The translations under genes and the position numbers were made by a program. Below are positions 50,057 through 61,143 of a DNA stretch of 64,000 bases, piece by piece. The notes below the pieces were generated by a model. It ran no database searches. It was not told the origin of the DNA and saw only the letters and a list, made by a program, of their open reading frames with translations. Source of the DNA: Spirodela intermedia (lineage: Eukaryota; Streptophyta; Magnoliopsida; Alismatales; Araceae). The stretch is from assembly GCA_902729315.2 (NCBI GenBank), contig LR746281.1:3656501-3720500 (forward strand). Direction: 5' to 3'. Each line of letters starts with the position of its first letter. The stretch's first letter is position 1.

Positions 50057-50894
50057 CTAATTAATCTCATTTCTAAGTTTAGAATCATCATCATGATGCA
50101 ATTCATAAATTCCTCTCTTCTTATTCTTGACATATAATTCAAAAGAGGCTTGATCTCTAGAATTTTCACTTAAATTCTCATAAAGGTTGTAAATCTCATC
50201 AAGAGTTTTCTCCATAAAAGCTCCTCCACATATAGAATCAACCATATTTCTATGTTGTTGTAATAATCCATCATAAAAAATTCTATTGAGCTGCCACTTG
50301 GGTATAGCATGATGAGGACAATTTCTAAGTAAATCATTGAATTTTTCCCATGTCGCATGCAAAGTTTCTTCTGGTCTTTGAGGAAAACTACATATATCTT
50401 TTCTCATATTTTGAGTTTTTCTTAAGGGATAAAATTTTCGAAGAAAAGTCTATTCTAGATCTTTCCAGCTAGTTAATTCTCTATCTAATGTGGATAGCCA
50501 ATGGCTAACTTTCTCTCTATGTATGAGGAAATAATTTCATCTTAATAATTTTCAATGTAAATTGAAGGAGATTAACTTAATCATAGACCATATGAAATTT
50601 TTCTAAGTGCTGATGAGGTTCCTCTAAAGGCAATCTATGAAAATTAGGGAGCATTTGAAAAATTTCTCGATATATTTCGAATTTAACAATGGGTGCTAAT
50701 GGGACTCTAATATTTGATGCTCTTTGAAATGAATCAGGGATATAATGATTTTTCATGGCCATAGGATTGTTCTCAGTTTGACCTGTACTTCCTTTAAGAT
50801 CCATCAAAATTAGTTTTTCTTTCGGATTTTTATTTTTGAATGAAATAATGAAAGGATTTTCTAGCCTTGAATGCAAGGATCTTCTACCATGCAT
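50057..50894 (-). pseudogene. F1 gag-like gene, frameshifted
   Basis: The N-terminal part at 50894-50577 (starts MHGRRSLHSRLENPF; ends HQHLEKFHMVYD) and the core at 50407-50057 (ATWEKFNDLLRNCPHHAIP, FYDGLLQQHRNMVDS, GGAFMEKTLDEIYNLYENL) match the gag type of Athila-like Ty3/gypsy elements. The part between 50576 and 50408, which should hold LRDKASHWLSTL, is out of frame or stopped. It has the usual gag position directly after the primer site. No protease, reverse transcriptase or integrase follows. Confidence 0.82.
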
Positions 50895-51081
50895 AAAAAC
50901 TAATAATTCGAGGGAAAAATTTAGTAACTATTACCCTCCTTCAGGATGCTCCAGTCCTTGCCTTGCTTCTTTTCGTTCCCTTTTTCTAATAAAAAATCAG
51001 TAAAAAAAATAAAACAAGAGTTTAATTTTTTTTGTGTACTTTAAGAGAAAAATAGAAAAATATTAAATATTATGCAATACA

Positions 51082-51099
51082 TCCTCGGTAATGGCACCA
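51082..51099 (-). promoter_or_regulatory. F1 primer-binding site, tRNA-Asp type
   Basis: Minus strand TGGTGCCATTACCGAGGA, five bases after the 5' LTR end. It resembles the TGGCGCCGTTGCCGGGGA site of Athila-type elements (complement of the tRNA-Asp 3' end), with mostly C-to-T or G-to-A differences. Confidence 0.75.
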
Positions 51100-51104
51100 A
51101 AATT

Positions 51105-52709
51105 TGATGTGACTTAGTCATTGTATATTAAATCATGCAAATATAAAATTTATAAAACTAGAAAATATGAATTTTTAGATATTTAGAAGTATTTCTGAAT
51201 AAATATATCAATTATAATTCCATAAAACTTCCAAAAATAGCAATAATTTTTCAAGTCGATCATAGGGATGTAATATCTAGTAATTATTTTGAATTTTCCT
51301 CAAAGAATACTATTTTCTATGAATTTTATATTCAAAAATGAAAAGGAAATATATTTTAAATTCACAAAAGAAAGGAAATAAGGGTGCAGACGTTAGCTCC
51401 CGATGAACGTGAATCGGGTTGAAAAAGAGTTCCGCTTGGTGATTCTTACGTAAGTGATTATAGACGATTTAATTAATCAAATTAAGATCTATGAAAGCCA
51501 GAAGAATCGTAATAGAACAAAGTATATTTTGGTAAATTAAAATCACAAAATCTATCACTAAATAAAGCGTAAAGTAAGTTGAAAATAGGAAAATAGAGTT
51601 CTTACATCGTGACGGCAATGTGTCGGCGATGCACTAGAATCCTAGGCATTCGCAAGGATCGTCGTGTAGTGTCCACAGCCTAGAAGGCTCTCCTTGGACA
51701 AAGACGATATGGGCAATCTCTAGATCTCCTTGCAAAGTCTAGAGATTAATGAAATGGGTTGTCGAAACGTCTCCGGCAGCTGTCACCTGGTGGAGCAGAA
51801 AAATGGCGACTTTGCGGCTCTTAGGCAGCTGTCACCCGACGGAGAGGAGTTGAATGGAGGTGGGGCGCATGTCAGGGAGCTTCATCCTCAGGTCCGCGTA
51901 GCAAGAGGAGGCTCTTCATTGCATTTAGTAGGCTCTCAAGAGGTGGCGACTCGTCTCTCGGCGGATCATCCTCTTCCCGACGACGGCTTGTTCATCAATC
52001 AATCAGAGATGATTTACTCGATGGATTTGCGATCCTTTTATCGTGAATCCTTCAGCAATTTTAGTAGCAATGCTCCGCAAATCACATTGACGAGATTTTT
52101 GCCAATGATCCAGCAATTCTCGTTGCTTCATCCTTCACTGCGATCTGCAGGAAAGTCACGATAATCAGATATGAATTTTGACTTTGGGAGGATTCGAACC
52201 TGCGTTGGTCGCCCTACCTCTTCTGAGGAAGTGTGACACAGGTTTAGTCCCACATCAGTTGTGCGCTGATTTTTAAGACGAATATATAGTAATGTTAGCT
52301 TTATAAGTAAAGTCACTTCTCTTGTGTGTACGACCACTCCTTGCCCCACAATCGGCTGGCCATCGGTGATATGGAAGGGGAGTGGTGCACACGTGTGCCC
52401 CTATCGGTTCAAGCCGCTTGAGCCTCTACTCGCGGCAACTCTCCGACTGAGCTTTTGACCTGCTTGTAGGCCTAGCTGGCTGGCGGGTCCCCCCATTTTG
52501 TAATATTTTTCTTTCTTTTTCTTGTTCTTCATTTATATCAAAAGTAAGACTATAAAAATTGTATAAAATCACATAATTACACAAAAATTCACGTTAATCA
52601 ATTGAAAACCACTTTTCACACTTTGACACGAATATAAGTCTATTTATCATGAGTTAAGGTGAAAATTATGTTATTTACTAATTATTAACTCATGATAATA
52701 AAGACTTAT
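51105..52709 (-). repeat. F1 right LTR (5' LTR in sense), missing its last CA
   Basis: Starts TGATGTGACTTAG and runs to GACTTAT at 52709. The final CA is displaced to 60212-60213 by the F2 insertion. Confidence 0.87.
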
Positions 52710-54336
52710 TTACGTGACTTAGTCGTTGTATATTAAATCACGCAAATCTTAAATTTATAAAATGAGAAAATACGAATTATTAGATATTTAGAAGTATTTT
52801 TAAATAAATATATCAATTATAATTCAATAAAACTTTCAAAAATACCTGTAATTTTCCAGGTTGATTACAGGGATGTAATATAATATCTGGTAATTATTCA
52901 GAATTTTTCCCAATGAATACGATTTTCTATAAATTTTATACTAGGAAATAAAAAGGAAATATATTTAAAATTCACGAAAAAGGAAAAGAAGTGTGCAGAC
53001 GTCAAGATGATGTTAGCGCCCGGCGAACGCAAATCGAGCAGAAATAGAGTTCTGCCTAACAATTCTTACGTAAGTGATTACAGATGATTTAATTGATCAA
53101 ATTAAGATCTGTAAAAGCCAGAAGAATCGTAATAGAACAAAGTATATTTTGGTAAATTAAAATCACAAAAACTATCACTAACTAAAGCGTAAAGTAAGTC
53201 AAAAGTAGGAAAATAGAGTTTCGGCATCACGACGGTGATGCATCAACGATGCACCAGAATCCTAAGCGTTCGAGAGGATCGTCGTGTAGTGTCCACGGTC
53301 TTGAAAGCTCTCCTTGGACAAAGACGACGTAGGCAACCTCTAGATCTTCTCGTGAAGTCTAGAGATTAATGAAATGGGTCGTCGAGTCGTCTTTGGTGGC
53401 TGTCACTTGGCAGAGTAGAAAAATGGCAACTTTGTAGCTCTCTGGCGGCTATCACCCGACGGAGAGGAGCTAGATGGAGGTGGTGCCTATGTCAGGGAGC
53501 TTCATCCTCAAGTCCACGTAGCAAGAGGGGGCTCTTCATCACATCTGGTATGCTCTCAAGAGGTGGCGACTCGTTTCTTGGCGGATTGTCCTCTTCCCAA
53601 TGACGGCTTGTTCGTTGATCAATCAGAGATGATTTACTTGATGGATTTGTGATCCTTTTATTGCGAATCCTTCAGCAATTTTAGTAGCAATGCTCCGTGA
53701 ATTGTATTGACGAGATTTTCACCGATGATGCAGCGATTCTCATTGCTTAATCCTTCACCGGTGATCTGCAAGAAAGTCGCGATAATCAGATATGAATTTT
53801 GACTCTGGGAGGATTCGAACCCATGCCGGTCGCCCTACCTCTTCTGAGGAAGGTGTGACACGGGTTTAGTCCCACATCAGTTGTGCGCTGATTTTTCAAG
53901 CGAATATACAGTAATGTTAGCTTTGCAAGCAAAGTCACTTCTCTCACGTGTACGACCACTCCTTACCCCACAGCTAGCTGGCCACCAGTGACGTGGAAGG
54001 GGAGTGGCGCACACGTGCCCCTATCGATCCAAGCTAAGCCGCTCGAGCCCCTGCTCGCAGTTACTTCCTGACTATGCTTCCGACTTGCTTGCAGGTTTGG
54101 CTGGCCAACGGGTCCCCCCATTTTGCAATATTTTTATTTTTATTTCTTGTTCTTCATTTATCTCAAAAGTAAGACTATAAAAATCATATAAAATCACATA
54201 ATTATCCAAAAATTCATGTTAATCAACTGAAAACCACTTGTCACACTTTGACACAAATATAAGTCTATTTATCATGAGTTAAAGCTAAAATTATATTATT
54301 TACTAATTATTAACTCATGATAATGAAGACTTATCA
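52710..54336 (-). repeat. F2 left LTR (3' LTR in sense)
   Basis: 1627 bp, ending GACTTATCA before the polypurine tract TTTGGGAGTG (54337-54346, minus strand). Confidence 0.88.
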
Positions 54337-54750
54337 CACTCCCAAACTTAAATCATTGCTAGTCCCTCAACAATGGAATTATGAAAATAAAATTTTACAA
54401 ATCTGAAACATCATATTTCAATAAAGAAAAAAAAATACGATTAGAAATGATGCACTTTTAAATACTTTGGATTCTTATATCAAGTATTTAAGAATGATGT
54501 CAATCACTTAAATGTTTAAACACTCCTTGGAATAACAATCTAGACTTCACTTCTTCTATTTACATCTTTATCACTTTCTTGACTCATAGATGTATTTACA
54601 AGATGTTCCAATTATCAATACTCATCCAAGAATAATATCGATCCTACATTTCCTTTTTTCTATGGCTTGATTTTTGAAGTTTTCACTATATTTCTTTCTT
54701 CTTTTTTTTTTTATATATATAGTGGATAAGTAGCTTTTCCTATAGATAAA

Positions 54751-54875
54751 TTTCGACAATAAGAATGATGTCTCACACCCTCCATGTGTACTCTTCATTT
54801 TCAAGGCTTTCACTTTATCCACTTATTTTGTAGCAAGTGTTTTTCTATGCATGATTTTCGACAATGAGAATGATG
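54751..54875. repeat. 105-bp tandem repeat in the F2 internal region (two starts)
   Basis: TTTCGACAAT at 54751 and 54856; one unit fewer than the matching array in F1. Confidence 0.8.
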
Positions 54876-56542
54876 TCTCACACCCTCCATGTGTACTCTT
54901 TGTTTCTAGATTTTTCCTATTGCTCTCTCTTTTTTTTGTTGAAATAAGTGATTTCTCTTGACAAGTCCTATAGATCAGGGTGCAAAAATCTTCATTAAAC
55001 TCAAATGATCAATCAAATTTTCACATCAAGTAAATACTATCCATCAAGATCATGAAGTGAAAATCTGTAAAATCAAATCCATGTTATCTATCATGTATCC
55101 AAGGAGTATTCCAACATTTAATGCTACTAGATCATTCTTTTGACTCAATAATAATCTTCCTTGTATCTTTTGGTATCAATCAATCTAATTGATTTAATTT
55201 TTCATGCATGCCATATGATGTAAGGAATTTGTAGTAGCAATAAATTTGTCAAAAATAAATCAAAACTATCCTCTTTGTAGCTGTAATTTGGAATTTTAGT
55301 AATATAGATCTAGAGGATTGAAATGTGAGAAAAGGGTCTCTAGAATTTCAAATTTTGGGCTGTTTTTTGTCTACTGTTTTTGACAGTCTATTATTTCTGA
55401 TAGAAAACCAAAAAATAGATGTTGCAGTTTTTCCGAATTTTATTTTATTTTTATTTTTTTAGTTGCTGTTCTAAGTTGAATAAAATGCAAACACATGTTC
55501 TTAATCGTCCTACAGCATAAATTAATAATCAATACTTCACCCCTCAACTTAAAAATGACATTGTCCTCAATGACACAGAAAACTTGAAATAGAATATGTA
55601 GAAAATATAATTTTCAAGTGAAGCATGCATATATGCAAAGTTAAGCATTAAAAATATTGTCATAAATGATAAAGCTCAGAAAGACATCACCTCAACCTTG
55701 TTTTTAATTTTCCACTTCATCTTAAACTCCTCCTCCTGCACTTTTTCGAAAAAACAAATACAGAAACAAGTACTGTGAAATTCTAAGAAAAATAGAGCTT
55801 AAAGAAAAAAATCAAACAGAATGAAATAAAAACCATGGGTTGCCTCCCATGTAGCGCTAAATTTAACGTCTTCAGTTGGACAGCTTTTAGATCATATAAG
55901 ATGATTTATGGCCATCAAAATATATTTGTATCCCAAGGTAAGTTTCATGATATTCTTTTTCAGATTTAGTATAAATTCATATACTTCATATATATACCTT
56001 GACATTCTTTCAGCCAAAAAAAAATGGAAATTAACAAAATTTTCTCAAAAATAATATTTTCATTTTAAAAAGAATCTTTCCTCATTTCTATCTTGTTTTG
56101 TAAGGCTCTCATTCATTAATAAATACTTTCTATTAATAGACCATAAAATGTGATCAGGCCATATAATTTTCAAATTAGCTCTTGCCCAATCTAAATTTTT
56201 TTCATCTAAATTGATATCTCTAATTCTTCTATTCATCCATTTATTAATATCTTCTTTTATCTACATAATCTTCCTCTACTCTATTTTATCTTCCATACAT
56301 ATTTGTTTAATTTGCAAGGAGTGAAATATTTCAAGCTTAGAAATAATTCTAATGGGCTGTGGGTTTTGAAGGATGGAAGGATTGTCTTCCTTAATCTCAG
56401 ATCTAATGAATTTAGTAAAATTCAAATTTTCTCTTCCAAAATTATCTCTATATTCATATCCATTATTTCAGTTTCTCCCTATTAGTTGAATCAACTCTTT
56501 TTCCAGCTTTTCATTTCTCAACTCATCAAATTCTTCATCTTC

Positions 56543-56953
56543 TCAAGAGCTATCTTTTAATTTCGGTATATGATATACATTATCATCGTCACAATCAACA
56601 TCGATGGCTGTAAAATTATGATTAGATTCATTAATTTTGTCTCCTACGTCTCCCAAATCAACTAATTTTTTCTCACCTGAAATATGTTTTTCTTCATTTT
56701 TGTCTTTACTCCCTTCTACTAAAATTTGGATGATTTTTCCATGATCAGCTGCTATTTCTTCATCTAAGGGCTCTTTCTCCTCATCATCCTCACTATATTC
56801 ATTCATCAATTTTGAGCAATAAATGACTTTATTCAAATTTTCTGCTACTATATTTTCAGCCTTAATATTATCATTTACTTCTAATGGATCATCAATTTCT
56901 TGTAATAATTGGAAATAAGGATTAGGTAAAATATTCTCACTCAATGTATTCAC
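56543..56953 (-). pseudogene. F2 acidic ORF, truncated by a stop
   Basis: 136 aa, nearly identical to the first 136 residues of the F1 acidic ORF (starts MNTLSENILPNPYF). It ends at DSS, where F1 continues with Trp (DSSWEDEEFDEL), because of a single TGG-to-TGA change. Similar codons continue beyond the stop. Confidence 0.7.
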
Positions 56954-57376
56954 TGTCCAAACATTTTCATTTTGTGGGTTTTTTTCTAAATTTATCCAAC
57001 TAGACTCTTCTTGCTAAAATCCTACTGTTGGATAGTTTCTTGAATTTTCTATAGGCTGACTAAGTAGTTGTCCCTCTTCTCTCTTATTCCCAAGAGCCTT
57101 TATAATTTGTTTCTGGTGCAGCATCATTTGATTCATAATTTGTTGTATCATTTGGCTCATTTGCTGCATCATTTCCATAGCATCAGGTTGGATTTGAGAG
57201 GACTGATTTTTCTAAAATCCATGTTCCTGTTTTGGACGAAATTCAAAATGTGAATTAGATCTAAATGCTTCTGAATTTTGAATATTGTTTGGGTTTCTCC
57301 ATGAAAAATTATTCCTCCAATTAGGATTATAAGAATTAGAAAAATATTCTCTATTTTTACTAAAATCGTGGGGTAC

Positions 57377-58366
57377 CTAGACTTGTTCTTGCCTATGATG
57401 ATATTGAAATTCAAAATGATCATTTTCACCACACATAGGATGTGTATTATTTGAATTAAATTGAGGGTTAAGAGGCTTTCTAATATTGTCAATAAGTAAA
57501 TCAAGTTTTTTTAATCTTTGATTAATCTGATTAACCTCATTTCTAAGTTTAGAATCATCATCATGATGTAATTCATAAATTTCTCTCTTTATATCCTTGT
57601 CATATAATTCAAAAGAGGCTTGATCTCTAGAATTTTCACTTAAATTCTCATAAAGATTGTAAATCTCATCAAGAGTTTTCTCCATAAAAGCTCCTCCACA
57701 TATAGAATCAACTGTATTTTTATGTTGTTCTAATAATCTATCATAAAAAATTCTATTGAGCTGCTATTTGGGTATAGCATGATGAGGACACTTTTTAAGT
57801 AAATCTTTGAATTTTTCTCATGTCTCATGCAAAGTTTCTCCTAGTCTTTGGGAAAAACTCCATATATATTTTCTCATATTTTGAGTTTTTCCTAAAGGAT
57901 AAAATTTTCAAAGAAAGGTCTATTCTAGATCTTTTCAGCTAGTTAATTCTCTATCTAATGTGGATAGCCAATGACTAGCTTTGTCCCTAAGTGTATGAGA
58001 GAATAATTTCATCTTAATAGTTTTTGATGTAACTTGAGGGAGATTAACTAAATCACAGACCATATGAAATTTTTCTAAGTGCTGATGAGGTTCCTCTAAT
58101 GACAATCCATGAAAATTAGGGAGCATTTGAAAAATTTCACGATATATTTCGAATTTAACAGTAGGTGCTAATGGGACTCTAATATTGGATGCTCTTTGAA
58201 ATGAATCAGGGATATAATGATTTTTCATGGCCATAGGATTGTTCTCAATTTGACCTATACTTCCTTCAGAATCCATCAAAATTAATTTTTCTTTCGAATT
58301 TTTATTTTTGAATGAAATAATGAAAGGATTTTCTAGCCTTGGATGCAAGGATCTTCTACTATGCAT
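57377..58366 (-). pseudogene. F2 gag-like gene, broken
   Basis: The N-terminal frame 58366-57935 (starts MHSRRSLHPRLENPF; includes KLFSHTLRDKASHWLSTLDR) and the C-terminal frame 57685-57377 (MEKTLDEIYNLYENLSENSR, then MCGENDHFEFQYHHRQEQV) are separated by stops and frameshifts. The layout matches Athila-type gag. F2 preserves the LRDKASHWL segment that is broken in F1. Confidence 0.82.
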
Positions 58367-58558
58367 AAAAATAAAAAAATTTGAGGGAAAAATTTAGTAA
58401 CTATTACCCTCCTTCAGGATGCTCCAGTCCTTGCCTTGCTTCTTTTCATTTCCCTTTTCTAATAAAAAATCAGCAAAAAGAAAATAAAATAAGAGTTAAA
58501 TTTATTTTTTTTGTACTCTAAAAGAAAAATAGAAAAGTACTAAATATTATGCAATACA

Positions 58559-58576
58559 TCTCCAACAACGGCACCA
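58559..58576 (-). promoter_or_regulatory. F2 primer-binding site, tRNA-Asp type
   Basis: Minus strand TGGTGCCGTTGTTGGAGA, five bases after the 5' LTR end. Close to TGGCGCCGTTGCCGGGGA. Confidence 0.75.
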
Positions 58577-58581
58577 AAATT

Positions 58582-60206
58582 TGTTGTGACTTAGTCATTG
58601 TATATTAAATCACGCAAATCTTAAATTTATAAAACTAGAAAATACAAATTTTTGGATATTTAGAATTATTTTTAAATAAATATATCAATTATAATTCAAT
58701 AAATTCCAAAAATAGTAGTAGTTTTCTAAGTCGATCACAGGGATGTAATACAATATTTGGTAATTATTCAGAATTTTTCTCAATGAATACGATTTTCTAT
58801 GAATTTTATGCTAGGAAATAAAAAGGAAATATATTTAAAATTCATGAAAAAGGGAAATAAGGGTGCGGACGTCAAGATGATGTCAGCACCTAGTGAATGC
58901 AAATTAGACGGAAACAGAGTTGTGCCCGGTGATTCTTACGTAAGTAATTATAAATGATTTAATTGATTAAATTAAGATCTATAAAAACTAGAAGAATCAT
59001 AATAGAACAAAGTATATTTTGGTAAATTAAAATCACCAAAACTATCACTAAATGAAGCGTAAAGTAAGTCGGAAGTAGGAAAATAGAGTTCTGGTGTCAC
59101 GATGGCGATGCATCGGCGATGCACCGGAATCTTGAGCGTTCAAGAGGATCGTCGTGTAGTGTCCATAGTCTTGAAAGCTCTCCTTGGACAAAGACGACGT
59201 GGGCAATCTCTAGATCTTCTCGCGAAGTCTAGAGATTAACGAAATGGGTTGTCAAAATATCTCCGGCGGCTGTCACCCAGCGGAGCGGAAAAATGGCAAC
59301 TTTATGGCTCTCTAGCAATTGTCACCCGACGAAGAGGAGTTGGATAGAGGTGGTGCGCGTGTCAGGGAGCTTCATCCTCAGGTTCGTGCAGCAAGAGGAG
59401 GCTCTTCATCCCATCTGGTATGCTCTCAAGAGGTGGCGACTCGTCTCCTGGCTGATCGTCCTCTTCTTGACGACGGCTTATTCGTCGATCAATCAAAGAT
59501 GATTTACTCAATGGATTTGCAATCCTTTTATCATAAATCATTCAGCAATTTTAGTAGCAATGCTCCGTGAATTGCGTTGATGAGATTTTTGCCGATGATC
59601 CAGCGATTCTCGTTGCTTAATCCTTCATCGGCGATCTACAAGAAAGTTGCGATAATTAGATATGAATTTTGACTCTGGGAGGATTTGAACCCACATTGGT
59701 CGCCCTGCCTTTTCTGAGAAAGGTGTGACACGGGTTTAGTCCCACATCGGTTGTGCACCAATTTTTTCGGTGAATATATAGTAATGTTAGCTTTATAAGC
59801 AAAGTCACTTCTCTCGCGTATATGACCACTCTTTGCCCTACAATTGCCTAGCCATTGGTGACGTGGAAGGGGAGTGGCACACACGTGCCCCTATCGTTCC
59901 AAGCCAAGCCGCTTGAGCCCCTACTTGCAGCTACTCCCTAACTACGCTTCCGACCCACTTGCGGGTCTGGTTGGCCGGTGGGTCCCCCCATTTTGCAATA
60001 TTTTTATTTTTATTTCTTGTTCTTCATTTATCTCAAAAGTAAGACTGTAAAAATCATATAAAATCACATAATTATCTAAAAACTCATGTTAATCAACTGA
60101 AAACCACTTTTTACACTTTAACACAAATATAAGTCTATTTATCATGAGTTAAGGCTAAAATTATATTATTTACTAATTATTAACTCATGATAATGAAGAT
60201 TTATCA
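58582..60206 (-). repeat. F2 right LTR (5' LTR in sense)
   Basis: 1625 bp, followed by the CTTAT duplication at 60207-60211 and then the stranded CA of F1. Confidence 0.88.
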
Positions 60207-60213
60207 CTTATCA

Positions 60214-61143
60214 CGAAGTCTAGAGATCAATTATTTTCGGTAGCTGTTACTCAGCAAAGCGAAAAAACAATGACTTTGTAGCCCTTCGACAGCTATCACT
60301 TGACGGAGAGGAGCTAGATAGAGGTGGGGCGCATGTCAGGGAGCTTCATCCTCAGGTCCGCATAGTAAGAAGAGGTTCTTCATCGCATTTGGTACACTCT
60401 TAGGAGGTGGCGACTCATCTCCTAGCAGATCATCTTCTTCCCAACGACGGCTTGTTCATCGATCAATTAGAGATGCTTTACTTAATGAATTTTAGTAACA
60501 ATACTCCACAAATTATGTTGACGAGATTTTCACTAATGATCTAGCGATTCTAGTTACTTAATCCTTCCTCAACGATCTGCAGGAAAGTCACGATAATTAG
60601 ATAAAAAATATGAGTTTTGGCTCTAGGAGGGTTCGAACCCACACCGATTGCCCCCCCTTTCTAGGGAAGGTGTGAAGTGGGTTTAGTCCCACAACAGTTG
60701 TGCACCGAAGTTTCTAATGAATATATAGTAATCTTACATTTCCGATCAAGTCCTTTTCTTGCGCATGTACGACCACTCCTTGCCTGACAATTGGTAGGCC
60801 ACTAGTGACGTGAAAGGAGAGTGGCACACACGTGCCCTATCGGTCCAAGCTGCTTGAGCCCCTGCTCACAACTACTCCTCAATTGAGCTTCTGACCCACT
60901 TGCGGGCCTAGTTGGCCAGTGGGTCCCTCTCATTTTGTTTATTTATTTATTTATTTATCTCAAAAGTAAAACTATAAAAATTATATAAATTCATAGAAAA
61001 TCACATAATTACCTAGAAATTCACATTAATCAACTAAAAACCACTTTTCACACTTTAACACAAATATAAGTCTATTTATCATGAGTTAAGGCTAAAACTA
61101 TATTATTTACTAATTATTAACTCATGATAATGAAGACTTATTA
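60214..61143 (-). mobile_element. Truncated LTR fragment of the same family
   Basis: Starts in mid-LTR at CGAAGTCTAGAGATCAAT and continues to GACTTATTA, where other copies have TCA. It represents a little over half of an LTR. It directly abuts the right end of F1, and its missing half is not on the other side of F1. Confidence 0.82.

Larger units (their letters stand above)
52710..60206 (-). mobile_element. Element F2: complete-length non-autonomous Athila-like element nested in F1's LTR
   Basis: Left LTR 52710-54336 (starts TTACGTGACT, one base changed from TGACGTGACT), internal 54337-58581, right LTR 58582-60206 (TGTTGTGACTTAG ... GATTTATCA). The target duplication CTTAT lies at 52705-52709 and 60207-60211. 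The internal region is collinear with F1 and closely similar to it: polypurine tract, 105-bp repeats, acidic ORF, gag and primer site. It lacks pol. Both gag and the acidic ORF carry stops. Confidence 0.9.
45082..60213 (-). mobile_element. Element F1: non-autonomous Athila-like LTR retrotransposon (interrupted by F2)
   Basis: Left LTR 45082-46690, internal region 46691-51104, right LTR 51105-52709 plus its last two bases CA at 60212-60213. F2 (52710-60206) is inserted 2 bp from the LTR end. Orientation is minus: the primer site lies beside the right LTR and the polypurine tract beside the left one. The internal 4.4 kb encodes only a broken gag-like region and an acidic ORF, and no pol domain is recognised. 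The flanks do not match (GTACA on the left, CGAAG on the right), so F1 is probably a recombinant. Confidence 0.87.
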
